Below are positions 1-6,833 of a stretch of DNA of 12,671 bases, piece after piece. The position numbers and the translations under genes are program-made. Numbering within the stretch: position 1 is the first letter of the stretch; every line of letters starts with the position of its first letter. Source of the DNA: Lachnospiraceae bacterium (GTDB lineage Bacteria > Bacillota > Clostridia > Lachnospirales > Lachnospiraceae); contig VSNQ01000130.1 in NCBI GenBank assembly GCA_009774395.1, positions 1 through 12,671 of the forward strand. The letters are read 5' to 3'. The notes beneath the pieces were generated by a model, which made no database searches, was not told the origin of the DNA, and was given only the letters and a program-made list of their open reading frames with translations.

Positions 1-24
1 CCTTACCACTATACACATAAAAAG

Positions 25-64
25 AATAAGTTCATAAGCAATATTTCTTGCTTACAAACTTATT
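25..64. repeat. Near-perfect dyad (hairpin) just before the permease ribosome binding site
   Basis: AATAAGTT (25-32) is complementary to AACTTATT (57-64), and TAAGCAA (35-41) to TTGCTTA (48-54). The arms are separated by a symmetric CA/CA internal loop and closed by a 6-nt loop (TATTTC). This gives 15 base pairs ending 5 nt before the AGGAGGGG ribosome binding site. There is no T-run on the + strand side; on the - strand the stem is followed by CTTTTT. It could be an operator, an mRNA leader structure or a terminator read on the - strand. The sequence does not settle which. Confidence 0.6.
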
Positions 65-81
65 ATACGAGGAGGGGTTAG

Positions 82-2046
82 ATGCGTAACTTTTATATCC
101 GGCTTGCAGTATCTAATGTAAAAAAGAATAAACCCGTATATTATCCGTTCTTTTTGACAAATATCCTGTCCGTCATGATTTTCTTTTGTTTGGCTTCCAT
201 CCAAAATCAGGCGATCATTGCTACACTGCCCGGAAGCTATATTTTTGTTCAGTTTCTTAAAGTGGGTGTTGTTATGACAGGAATGTTTGTGGGAGTATTT
301 CTCTTATACACAAACGGACTGCTCATACGGCAGCGTAAGAAGGAACTGGGCCTGTATACGATCTTTGGTCTGGAAAAGAAACATATCGCAAAGGTGCTTA
401 TGCTTGAAAGCCTGCTGCTTACAGCCGCCGGGCTCGTTGCAGGAATCCTGTCTGGCGTGGTTTTGGGAAAGCTGTTTTTCCTTATTTTGCTGAAACTGCT
501 GCACTTGGACAGCGGGCTTGCATTTCAATTTTTAACGAAAGCAGCTATGCAGACAAGTATTTGTTTTATAATTATTGGCGTCCTTATTTTGTTTTATAAC
601 CTGTTTTCTGTTATGAAAGCAAAACCTGTCGAATTGCTGTATGCTGACCATAAAGGGGATGATTACCATTCTTTTGTGTGTCTGAAAGCCCTTTTAGGCA
701 TTTTATGTATCGGGGGTGCATATGCGCTGATTTTTACAATCCCCTCACCCATTGATATAATCGGGCGGGTTTTTCCTATTGCATTGCTGATTTTGTTAGG
801 GACATTGTTTTTCTTCTCGTCCTGCTCTGTTGTTCTTTTGCAGGCTCTAAAAAAGAATGATAACTACTATTATAAACCACAGAACTTTATTTCTGTTTCC
901 GGTCTTATTTATCGACTGAAACAGAACGCAAAGGGACTATCAAATATCTGTATTTTAAGTATGGTTGTTATGGTTATTGCCACCACTACGCTGGCGCTGT
1001 ATGTGGGGCAGAAAGAAATGATCTCTTTCCGTTTTCCTATGGAAACAAAAATTTCTGTTTCTGATATAGCGGACGGACAGCCAACTTTGCCGCAGTTTGT
1101 TCACAAAACAGCGGAGCAGTATGATATGGAGATAAGCCGGAAAGCTGACTACAATGTTACCTATATCAGCGGTGTTTATAAAGACAATACCGTTTCTGTC
1201 TATCAGCCGGATATATACCCGCCAGATATGACTTGCGGTGTTTATCTGATTACATGGGAGGATTACAGCCACATGGAGGAAGGGGCAGAACCGCTTGGGG
1301 CGGACGAGGTTTTTGTATTTTCTTCCTCAAAGGATTTAGGAGTTTCGGAAATTAGTTTTGACAGTTTGAAATACCGGGTAAAAGCTGAGTTATCGGAGCT
1401 TGCTATACAAAGTAAAAGCGTGTTGTCATCTGAAACACATTATTATTTTATCTGCCCGATGCAGAAAGACATAGACAATATCCTTGCCGAACTGTCACCC
1501 GCTGAAAATAAATTCAGTCAGACATACAGCATGATGTTTGATGCGGAGGGCGGGCAGGAAACTGATTTTAATGCCGCTTTACAAAATCAGTTGGGCTCAA
1601 ATTATTCTGGGGCAAAATATGAAAATGCGGAAACAAAAAGGCAGAGTGATAATTATACCTATGGAGGTTTTCTGTTTATCGGTCTGCTGCTCAGTCTGCT
1701 GTTTATGATTTTTCTGGCTCTGGTTATTTATTATAAGCAGATCACAGAGGGATACAGTGACAGATACAATTTTGAAGTCATGCAGAAAGTAGGGCTTGAC
1801 CGGAATGAAGTGTCGGCCATAGTCTACAAAGAAATCCGGACTATGTTTTTCTTACCGCTGATTATTGCGGTTATCCATCTGGCTGTTTCACTTTATGCAG
1901 TCGCCATGCTGCTTGCCGTGTTTGGGCTGACAAATGTTCTGGTGCTTCTGCTCTGTGCGGGTACAATATCCTTGTTGTTTGCCTTTATCTATATAGTAAT
2001 GTATTTTAGTACCGCAAAAACCTATTGCAAAATAGTGATGCGCTGA
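82..2046 (+). CDS. BceB-like ABC transporter permease (FtsX family)
   Basis: This is the membrane subunit of a peptide-antibiotic-type ABC transporter. Family members work with a BceA-like ATPase to detect and detach cell-wall-active peptides from their lipid targets. At 654 residues it has the usual BceB length. Visible layout: a first helix at about 22-40, three helices of the first FtsX domain at about 55-175 with the family motif RQRKKELGLYTIFGLEKKHI (83-102), further helices near 200-220, 230-255 and 287-308, a large outer loop of about 220 residues (310-530), and three helices at about 535-557, 595-620 and 622-648. The large loop between helices 7 and 8 is the BceB hallmark. The start is the ATG after AGGAGGGG (70-77). 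No ATPase gene is visible upstream in the 81 bases available. The next gene begins 15 bp after the stop. Substrate is not predictable from sequence. Confidence 0.9.
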   Translation: MRNFYIRLAVSNVKKNKPVYYPFFLTNILSVMIFFCLASIQNQAIIATLPGSYIFVQFLKVGVVMTGMFVGVFLLYTNGLLIRQRKKELGLYTIFGLEKKHIAKVLMLESLLLTAAGLVAGILSGVVLGKLFFLILLKLLHLDSGLAFQFLTKAAMQTSICFIIIGVLILFYNLFSVMKAKPVELLYADHKGDDYHSFVCLKALLGILCIGGAYALIFTIPSPIDIIGRVFPIALLILLGTLFFFSSCSVVLLQALKKNDNYYYKPQNFISVSGLIYRLKQNAKGLSNICILSMVVMVIATTTLALYVGQKEMISFRFPMETKISVSDIADGQPTLPQFVHKTAEQYDMEISRKADYNVTYISGVYKDNTVSVYQPDIYPPDMTCGVYLITWEDYSHMEEGAEPLGADEVFVFSSSKDLGVSEISFDSLKYRVKAELSELAIQSKSVLSSETHYYFICPMQKDIDNILAELSPAENKFSQTYSMMFDAEGGQETDFNAALQNQLGSNYSGAKYENAETKRQSDNYTYGGFLFIGLLLSLLFMIFLALVIYYKQITEGYSDRYNFEVMQKVGLDRNEVSAIVYKEIRTMFFLPLIIAVIHLAVSLYAVAMLLAVFGLTNVLVLLLCAGTISLLFAFIYIVMYFSTAKTYCKIVMR

Positions 2047-2061
2047 TGGAAAGGAGTAAAT

Positions 2062-2271
2062 ATGAGTTTTAATTTTGGAATTATTTTTGCTGTTATCTGC
2101 ATGATAGGCGGTTTGCTTATGATTATCTTGTATAAGCCTTTTTGGTGGCTGATGAAGAAACAGGAAATGCCTGGCCATTACAAATGGTATCTGCGGATAC
2201 CAGGCATTCTGTTGATATTGTTTGGCATTGGGATCATCGTCATAAGTATTGTTAACGATTTTGCGTTTTAA
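2062..2271 (+). CDS. Small two-helix membrane protein, unknown function
   Basis: This 69-residue protein has two hydrophobic segments (about residues 5-25 and 47-66). Between them is a basic, aromatic stretch with the residues KPFWWLMKKQE and HYKWYLRIP, giving a hairpin topology. It has a good ribosome binding site (GGAAAGGAG) ending 6 nt before ATG and starts 15 bp after the permease stop, so it is almost certainly cotranscribed and translated. I do not recognise the family. Its position suggests an accessory subunit or small regulator of the permease or the following phosphoesterase, which is inference only. Confidence 0.75.
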   Translation: MSFNFGIIFAVICMIGGLLMIILYKPFWWLMKKQEMPGHYKWYLRIPGILLILFGIGIIVISIVNDFAF

Positions 2272-2307
2272 TTGAAGGGGTGATCTTCCGATAAATGGTG
2301 TGGGAAA

Positions 2308-3174
2308 ATGAGAAAATGGTTGACTAAAAAGGCACGGATAATGTTATGCGTCATAGGTACAATATTTTTTACTTTGTTTATTTGGACGGTATGGGGCAAT
2401 ACGGCATTGATGACGAATGCAGTTGCAATTTCAAGCAGCCGTATCCCTGCCGCATTTTCAGGCTTTCGGATAGCGCAGGTATCAGACCTGCATAATGCTG
2501 AATTTGGAAAAAACAATGCAGAACTGTTAAAACTGCTATCCGAGAGTCGGCCGGATATCATCGTGATAACTGGCGATCTCATAGATGCCAATCACACGGA
2601 TGTAGGGATAGCGTTAGGCTTTGCGCAGGAATCCGTCAGGATTGCCCCGACCTATTATGTGACGGGAAACCATGAAGCAGCAAGCCCGCAATATGATACT
2701 TTGAAAGCCGGGCTTGAAGAAGCGGGGGTTATCGTGCTGGAGGATGAAGCCGTTTCCTTAGAGCGGAATGGTGAAACCATAACACTGCTTGGATTGGGTG
2801 ATCCGGATTTTACGGTCAAGGGAGATATGTTTGGTGAAACCTCTGCTATGGTTAGTACGAAATTGAAAAATCTGGATGACGGCGAAGGAGGGTATACCAT
2901 TTTGCTCTCACATAGGCCAGAACTGTTTGAAACGTATGTAAACTGCAGCATTGATCTGGTCTTTGCAGGCCATGCGCATGGCGGCCAGTTCAGGCTGCCG
3001 TTTATCGGCGGAGTGATTGCTCCTAATCAGGGTTTATTCCCTAAGTATGATGCCGGGCTGTATACAGACGGCGGCACGAACATGGTGGTCAGCCGCGGCA
3101 TTGGAAACAGCATCATACCACTGCGTTTCAATAACCGACCGGAGATTGTTTTGGTGGAACTGAATGCCGAATAA
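2308..3174 (+). CDS. Membrane-anchored metallophosphoesterase (YkuE/YaeI-like)
   Basis: This is a calcineurin-like phosphoesterase of 288 residues. Residues 10-30 form one hydrophobic anchor after a basic N-terminus (MRKWLTKKAR), so the catalytic domain is probably held outside the membrane. All metal-binding motifs are present: DLH (60-62), GD (89-90), GNHE (120-123), the histidine of SHRPE (202) and GHAHGG (221-226). This set is typical of YkuE/YaeI/LpxG-like enzymes, which hydrolyse phosphate esters or pyrophosphates of envelope lipids or related substrates; the actual substrate is unknown. It lies 36 bp after the small membrane protein on the same strand. The best Shine-Dalgarno-like run (GAAGGGG, 2274-2280) is rather far upstream of the chosen ATG, but no in-frame alternative start with better spacing is evident. 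Its place in an operon with a Bce-type permease suggests an envelope role. Confidence 0.88.
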   Translation: MRKWLTKKARIMLCVIGTIFFTLFIWTVWGNTALMTNAVAISSSRIPAAFSGFRIAQVSDLHNAEFGKNNAELLKLLSESRPDIIVITGDLIDANHTDVGIALGFAQESVRIAPTYYVTGNHEAASPQYDTLKAGLEEAGVIVLEDEAVSLERNGETITLLGLGDPDFTVKGDMFGETSAMVSTKLKNLDDGEGGYTILLSHRPELFETYVNCSIDLVFAGHAHGGQFRLPFIGGVIAPNQGLFPKYDAGLYTDGGTNMVVSRGIGNSIIPLRFNNRPEIVLVELNAE

Positions 3175-3204
3175 TACAAAAGACAAAGTGACGTACTGTG
3201 GCCA

Positions 3205-3257
3205 TCATCCGCCATATACGGCAGTCTGCCTTTTCCGCAGGCAGGCCGGGCGGCCTG
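3205..3257. repeat. Hairpins between convergent genes
   Basis: CAGGCC (3242-3247) and GGCCTG (3252-3257) form a perfect 6-bp GC-rich stem with loop GGGC. CTGCC and GGCAG just upstream can form a second, overlapping stem. They lie between the + strand phosphoesterase and the convergent HxlR remnant. There is no T-run, so a normal intrinsic terminator is not clear. The remaining bases 3175-3352 show nothing else I can name. Confidence 0.4.
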
Positions 3258-3352
3258 ATAAGGGAAATTGCTTGGAAAGCGGGGGAATCAGAGTTAATAT
3301 GCTTACACCGCGGTTTGCGTTTGCGCTTATAGTCGTTTCGTGCAAGAACGGG

Positions 3353-3697
3353 TTATTTTTCATACGGATTCTGCCAGTCGGGGCAGAGGTATGTTTCGCT
3401 CCATGCCATCATGGTCTGCAGGACGGGGATAAAGCTCTCGCCGAATTCAGTAAGAGAATATTCCACTTTGGGCGGGATTTCCTTATAAATCTCCCGGTGG
3501 AGGAAACCGTCACCTTCCAGTTCCCGGAGCTGCTTTGTGAGCGTTGGGCGGAAATCTGCCGTCAGCGTGAGGAAGCGGGAAAGGCAGTAAGAGCAGGGCA
3601 GTGATAAAATAAGAAAATAGAGGATTGCAGCTTGGTCCCAATGATTATCTGGTATTAGGGAAGAAGGTCGGGAATGCCTTTGAGGATGGGAAGGCAT
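3353..3697 (-). pseudogene. HxlR-family transcriptional regulator, decayed N-terminal half
   Basis: The C-terminal two thirds match the HxlR winged-helix family: TLTKQLRELEGDGFLHREIY, then PPKVEYSLTEFGESFIPVLQ, ending at 3353. HxlR proteins normally begin with a CPxxxxL...GGKWK motif leading into the first helix. Here the open frame reads DNHWDQAAILYFLI at that point. A neighbouring - strand frame reads YQIIIGTK just upstream, so the two halves of an ancestral IIGGKWKAAILYFL can be joined only across a deletion of about 7 nt near 3630. The expected RFxELR segment (about 3555-3605) is also unrecognisable in all three frames. The ATG at 3697 has no ribosome binding site. I therefore call it a pseudogene, although a divergent 114-residue protein of normal family length cannot be excluded. 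HxlR regulators usually respond to electrophiles or redox stress and sit next to the gene they control; no such partner is adjacent here. Confidence 0.6.
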
Positions 3698-3967
3698 TGC
3701 GATAAAATGATGTTGTACGGCAAAAAAGATTTACAGTGTGTAGCTGCGTCAGCAAACAGAAATAGCATTGAAACGATAAATGGCTTCAATTTCTTTTCAT
3801 TCCCCACACCACCGAAAATTACAAATTGCCAAACAGACAGAACCGGTTTTCTCTTTGCCGCCCTCCACGGACAGCTTGCGGATTTACCCAACGGGAGGGG
3901 GAATTTTTTTCTATCCCCTATGCACGGCATAATACCGACGATTTTTGAAAATGCCAAAAATGGGCGC
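3698..3967. other. Non-coding stretch between HxlR remnant and terminator
   Basis: Open frames exist on both strands here (+ 3674-4072 and - 3655-3969), but neither has a ribosome binding site or a recognisable domain, and they overlap each other. The sequence changes from AT-rich (3700-3800) to patches of G/C runs around 3860-3900 (GGGAGGGGG) and has a short palindrome AACCGGTT (3841-3848). I see no gene. It may be a junction left by a mobile element. Confidence 0.4.
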
Positions 3968-4000
3968 AAAAAAACAGGAAACCTTTTCTTGATTTCCTGT
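3968..4000 (-). terminator. Intrinsic terminator of the alpha/beta hydrolase gene
   Basis: Read on the - strand: ACAGGAAA (4000-3993), an 11-nt loop, TTTCCTGT (3981-3974), then a run of seven T (3974-3968). It lies 43 bp after the hydrolase stop codon. The stem is perfect, with the last pair shared with the T-run. Confidence 0.75.
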
Positions 4001-4042
4001 CTTAGTGTGTCGTCCTATCCAGCGGCAATTTTTAGCTTTTGG

Positions 4043-5128
4043 TTAATGGATATGTTCATCGTAAAAATCTAAAAAATCCTCGAACAACTCCAAATCCAAT
4101 GAATTACACCATTTTTCCCTGTCAAGGTTTTGATATATATAATTAGCTTTATCCTCCGAAAACCGTTCCCTGTTTTCCTCTGTGTTATAGTCATAGTCAA
4201 GCGTTTTGAGCCATTCATCAAATTTTGCATGAAACTCATTGCGATATGTGTCGTCATTGAAATAGTTGTGTCCTTTATTCTCAAGAGGAATAAAGCTAAA
4301 TCGGGAATCGTCCTTGTATTTTTCGTAATAAATTTCGTAACCGTATTCGGCTGGAACAACTTCATCATCAAAGCTATGTACAATCATAACAGCGGCATTG
4401 CTTTTTGAGAAGCCGTCCAACGCAGTATTTGCGGCATATCCGCCATATTGAATCCTCTCATGCAGTTTCACAAATGGTAACATCAAATAAATACCATTTC
4501 CTACCTGTTTTTTCCCCCGGGCTTCAAACAGATTCGGTGAAGCGTTAAAACCCGAACACGCTATAACGGCTTTTACTTCGGGGTGGTATGTAAGCACACT
4601 GCAAACACTGTAACCGCCCCAGCTATGCCCGAATAAAACGATTGGCAGACTTGGGAATTTCCCGCTTTCTTCCACAAATGTGATTGCATAGTCAAGGTCA
4701 ATTACTCCCTGTGGAATTCCTCCGACTCCCTCACCCTCGCTCTCATCATTTCCCGTAACGTCATAGGAGAAAACATAATATCCATGACAGGCAAAATAGT
4801 TCACACAATCCATATAAGAATTATGTCCACCTCCGCCAAAGCCATGTGCCATTACAACGATACCACGCTGGTTTTCACCCGAACTATACATATATCCCGC
4901 CAGTTTCTGCCCCTCGTTGGAACTAAACTCATATTTCGTGCGGTGCAATCCGTCAAAGTCATCAACATAGAGCATAAGCGGCTCATAGCTCTCAAATCGC
5001 TGGTTAAAATTCTCGTTATACACCATTACAGACAATACCCAATCGCCAGCAATTATTAGTACAGCCACGATAGCTAATACAATAGAGAGAATCTTTTTCT
5101 TTTTAGATTTCGATTTCATTTTTTTCAT
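4043..5128 (-). CDS. Membrane-anchored alpha/beta hydrolase
   Basis: This 361-residue serine hydrolase has a basic N-terminus (MKKMKSKSKKKKI) and one hydrophobic segment at about 13-35, so it is probably a signal-anchored or exported enzyme. Fold signatures: oxyanion-hole HGFGGGG (95-101), nucleophile elbow GHSWGG with Ser169, acid residue in HSFDDEVVP (Asp254 or Asp255), and catalytic His287 in NKGHNYF. The family covers esterases, lipases and peptidases; the substrate cannot be predicted. An extra acidic, aromatic C-terminal tail (about 312-361) ends the protein. AAAAGG ends only 2 nt before the ATG at 5128, so the ATG three codons later (5119) may be the real start. A terminator follows at 3968-4000. 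It is transcribed in the same direction as, and downstream of, the mobile-element HTH gene. Confidence 0.87.
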   Translation of the reverse strand: MKKMKSKSKKKKILSIVLAIVAVLIIAGDWVLSVMVYNENFNQRFESYEPLMLYVDDFDGLHRTKYEFSSNEGQKLAGYMYSSGENQRGIVVMAHGFGGGGHNSYMDCVNYFACHGYYVFSYDVTGNDESEGEGVGGIPQGVIDLDYAITFVEESGKFPSLPIVLFGHSWGGYSVCSVLTYHPEVKAVIACSGFNASPNLFEARGKKQVGNGIYLMLPFVKLHERIQYGGYAANTALDGFSKSNAAVMIVHSFDDEVVPAEYGYEIYYEKYKDDSRFSFIPLENKGHNYFNDDTYRNEFHAKFDEWLKTLDYDYNTEENRERFSEDKANYIYQNLDREKWCNSLDLELFEDFLDFYDEHIH

Positions 5129-5132
5129 ATCC

Positions 5133-5158
5133 TTTTCGACTTATTGTTTTGTCGGAAA
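5133..5158. repeat. Inverted repeat over the hydrolase ribosome binding site
   Basis: TTTTCGAC (5133-5140) and GTCGGAAA (5151-5158) are complementary over 8 bp, with one G:T pair and a 10-nt spacer. On the - strand the second arm contains the presumed ribosome binding site (AAAAGG) of the hydrolase gene. It could be an operator or an mRNA hairpin masking translation. Confidence 0.4.
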
Positions 5159-5174
5159 ATTCCGATTTACCATT

Positions 5175-5180
5175 ATTATA
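5175..5180 (-). promoter_or_regulatory. Candidate -10 element for the hydrolase gene
   Basis: A perfect TATAAT is present on the - strand 46 bp before the hydrolase ATG. No good -35 lies at the right distance (closest is a weak TTTCAT-like hexamer), so activity is uncertain. Confidence 0.35.
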
Positions 5181-5209
5181 CACTTGTTTAAGCAAAATGA
5201 AATAAATAT

Positions 5210-5422
5210 TTATGCATCATGTTCATCAAAACGGAACTGGAACAGGGCAGCGAAAAGCCGTCGTTTGATGTTATCCTCGGTATCCTTGTTGACGTGTCCG
5301 TTTTCAAGAGAAGCAAGCCGGATTCTTTTGCCGAAATGCCGTAAAACCTCGTCCACGGCTTCCGGCTTTCCGCTAGTCGCTCCGACAATGGTTTCATACG
5401 GCACAAGTTTAGGATTCCTCAT
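5210..5422 (-). CDS. Tn916/Tn1549-type short helix-turn-helix protein
   Basis: This 70-residue protein begins MRNPKLVPYETIVGATSGKP and continues with EAVDEVLRHFGKRIRLASLENG and a conserved end, RRLFAALFQFRFDE. It matches the 'helix-turn-helix conjugative transposon-like domain' carried by Tn916/Tn1549-family integrative elements, normally just after a small sigma-like regulator gene and before excisionase and integrase. The start is fixed by a very strong ribosome binding site, GGAGGTGA (5436-5429), six bases before ATG. An overlapping frame (5188-5406) has no such site and is a shadow. Here no integrase follows: the alpha/beta hydrolase gene begins 81 bp downstream on the same strand. It is thus probably an intact piece of a broken or rearranged element. 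Confidence 0.82.
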   Translation of the reverse strand: MRNPKLVPYETIVGATSGKPEAVDEVLRHFGKRIRLASLENGHVNKDTEDNIKRRLFAALFQFRFDEHDA

Positions 5423-5545
5423 AGAAAATCACCTCCATATCTTTATGTAGCATTTGTAAGGCACTGTGTATGTAATGCCACGCCGTACTCCGACAGCGCC
5501 CGATTTCCTGTTGTGTGTAACGTCCGAAAAAGTAAAGGCTTTCAT
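5423..5545 (-). other. Leader of the conjugative-transposon HTH gene
   Basis: About 120 bp directly before the HTH gene contain its ribosome binding site and an open frame (5545-5429) encoding MKAFTFSDVTHNRKS...YKCYIKIWR without a ribosome binding site of its own. From memory this stretch tends to accompany the HTH gene in related elements, so the mobile-element homology probably extends to about 5540. I regard the 38-codon frame as probably not translated. Confidence 0.4.
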
Positions 5546-5790
5546 GAACAATTTATTTAATGGACTTACTACATTGTTGTGAAAGACTTCCTTTTTAGAA
5601 AAATATTCTGGTTTAGCAAAGTCATTTACCACTTCTTTATTAAAATAATTGTTTTGAGCATAATATTTCCCCATTCATTTCTTTTATATAAATATAATGT
5701 TTCCGTTGTATTTCCATTGTGCTCATATCCTTTTTTTAATTCATCTAATATTTTATCTGTATTACTTTTTCTTTCGCCCTCGGAGTACAA
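5546..5790 (-). pseudogene. Unidentified decayed coding region
   Basis: On the - strand an open frame from 5790 to 5626 reads GERKSNTDKILDELKKGYEH and then YLYKRNEWGN before a stop. A second frame reads MGKYYAQNNYFNKEVVNDFA and KPEYFSKKEVFHNNVV from 5674 onward. Both look like real, charged protein sequence, and they can be joined by a one-base frameshift near 5675. There is no start codon with a ribosome binding site, and the upstream side is cut by the inverted-repeat element at 5801. I do not recognise the family. Best read as the tail of a gene broken by the repeat element and a frameshift, but this is tentative. Confidence 0.35.
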
Positions 5791-5800
5791 CTAACAATAA

Positions 5801-5965
5801 ATCCTAAATTCCCGACTCAAAATTATACACTGCTCTCAAAGCTTTGATTTTTCTAACTTTTTGCAAAACAGTGTATAATTATTGCTTTATACACTGTTTT
5901 TGTCAAACCCGTATAAATACAGGATTTATTCACCAGTGTATAAAATTATTCGGGATTTTAGGATA
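5801..5965. mobile_element. MITE-like inverted-repeat element (about 165 bp)
   Basis: The ends are inverted repeats: ATCCTAAATTCCCG (5801-5814) against CGGGATTTTAGGAT (5951-5964), 13 of 14 complementary. With one gap the similarity runs inward about 32 bp to AATTATACACTG / CAGTGTATA. Inside are alternating copies of one 9-mer: TATACACTG (5824-5832, 5888-5896) and its complement CAGTGTATA (5869-5877, 5934-5942). AATTATACACTG (5821-5832) and CAGTGTATAATT (5869-5880) form a perfect 12-bp dyad. The pentamer AATAA flanks both sides (5796-5800 and 5966-5970), as a target-site duplication would. It has no coding capacity. Its right arm supplies the last codons of the neighbouring small gene, consistent with insertion into older sequence. 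Confidence 0.55.
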
Positions 5966-6139
5966 AATAAGTGCATTTAAAATTTCCTCTTTATTCTCAA
6001 TATTATATGTGCCAATCGATGTTCCGTCCAAATTTATCATTACTCTTTCAAGCCATTTTTCTAAAAATTCCTGATTCCCATTTCCTTTATATATTAACCC
6101 CATTTTATAATGTTTTTTATATCTAAGGTAATGTTTCAT
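5930..6139 (-). CDS. Small hypothetical protein, 3' end inside the inverted-repeat element
   Basis: This 69-residue frame (MKHYLRYKKHYKMGLIYKGN, then FLEKWLERVMINLDG, then EEILNALIYPKIPNNFIHW) looks like coding sequence with a basic start and an amphipathic middle. I do not recognise it. The last 11 or so codons come from the inverted-repeat element, so the original C-terminus was probably different. The ribosome binding site is weak (TGGA about 5 nt before ATG). It lies 72 bp downstream of the TetR gene on the same strand and could share its transcript. It may be a truncated gene rather than a functional one. Confidence 0.45.
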   Translation of the reverse strand: MKHYLRYKKHYKMGLIYKGNGNQEFLEKWLERVMINLDGTSIGTYNIENKEEILNALIYPKIPNNFIHW

Positions 6140-6211
6140 TTGTCCATTTTTAAATCATAAATTCATTGTCAAAAGAGGTAATAATCTATCAAAAATATTT
6201 GTGTTGTTTTT

Positions 6212-6787
6212 TCATAATAAGCCTTTTTCTTTTATCATATACATTATTCCAAAATAGGCATTTGACAATGTATTTATACAATATGCTTCATCATAAACCA
6301 TTGCATTGTTGGCAAGCAGACTGGCTATTCCATGTGTTACTAAAAAAATTTGCGAAAATATGCTATATGCCTGTTGCTCGTCTACCTTTGCTTGTTTCCT
6401 TAGGATAGGGAATAAAAAATCAAAATTTTTCCCGGTAAGCCAATCAGAAAGAGAAATGCCTATACAATAGTTTGAATGATACAAAAAGCGAAAAAGATTT
6501 TTTTCTTCTACGGCAAATTGAATATATCTCATACCCACTTCCAACATAGGGCGTTCGTATTTGCCGCTTAAATTTGTTACATAGTTAATATGAAATTCAC
6601 TTGCTTTTTTATATGTTGCAATTCGGACATCTGCAATCGTTTTAAAATGATATAAAACGGGCTGCGTGGAACAGCCGAGTTTTTGTGAAACTGTCCGGGC
6701 GTTTATGTTTTCTGCTCCCAGTTCTTTTACAGTTTCAAAAGCTGCGTCTATAATCATTTCTTTTGTGACTTTCGCGATTGCTGGCAT
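6212..6787 (-). CDS. TetR/AcrR-family transcriptional regulator
   Basis: This 191-residue repressor-type regulator has an N-terminal helix-turn-helix: EMIIDAAFETVKELGAENIN (10-29), recognition region ARTVSQKLGCSTQPVLYHF (30-48), then ADVRIATYKKA. The C-terminal ligand and dimer domain is helical and full length for the family, with no domain assignable to a known ligand. The start is supported by GGAGGG 7 nt before ATG. A consensus-like promoter and two AT-rich dyads lie directly upstream, typical of autoregulation. TetR genes usually sit next to their target (often a transporter or oxidoreductase). Here the divergent side holds only non-coding sequence and a broken surface-protein gene, so its original partner may have been lost or may be distant. 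Confidence 0.88.
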   Translation of the reverse strand: MPAIAKVTKEMIIDAAFETVKELGAENINARTVSQKLGCSTQPVLYHFKTIADVRIATYKKASEFHINYVTNLSGKYERPMLEVGMRYIQFAVEEKNLFRFLYHSNYCIGISLSDWLTGKNFDFLFPILRKQAKVDEQQAYSIFSQIFLVTHGIASLLANNAMVYDEAYCINTLSNAYFGIMYMIKEKGLL

Positions 6788-6801
6788 ATTTGCCCTCCAT
6801 T

Positions 6802-6833
6802 TATAATCTATATTATATATAACTTTAATTATA
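6802..6833. promoter_or_regulatory. Two AT-rich dyads, likely TetR operator region
   Basis: TATAAT (6802-6807) and ATTATA (6812-6817) form a perfect dyad with a 4-bp spacer. TATAA (6818-6822) and TTATA (6829-6833) form a second that covers the -10 element. Their position at the promoter of a TetR-family gene suggests autorepression, but AT-rich dyads arise easily by chance. Confidence 0.4.

Noticed and set aside
1..81. End of an upstream ATPase gene
   Set aside because: Frame 1 is open to a stop at 79-81, but its residues (PYHYTHKKNKF...) do not resemble an ATPase C-terminus and the dyad occupies most of it.
3164..3604. 146-codon open frame on the + strand
   Set aside because: It is antisense to the HxlR remnant, has no ribosome binding site and no recognisable family pattern.
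3655..4072. Open frames of 104 (-) and 132 (+) codons in the gap before the hydrolase terminator
   Set aside because: They overlap each other on opposite strands, lack ribosome binding sites, and show irregular composition without domain motifs.
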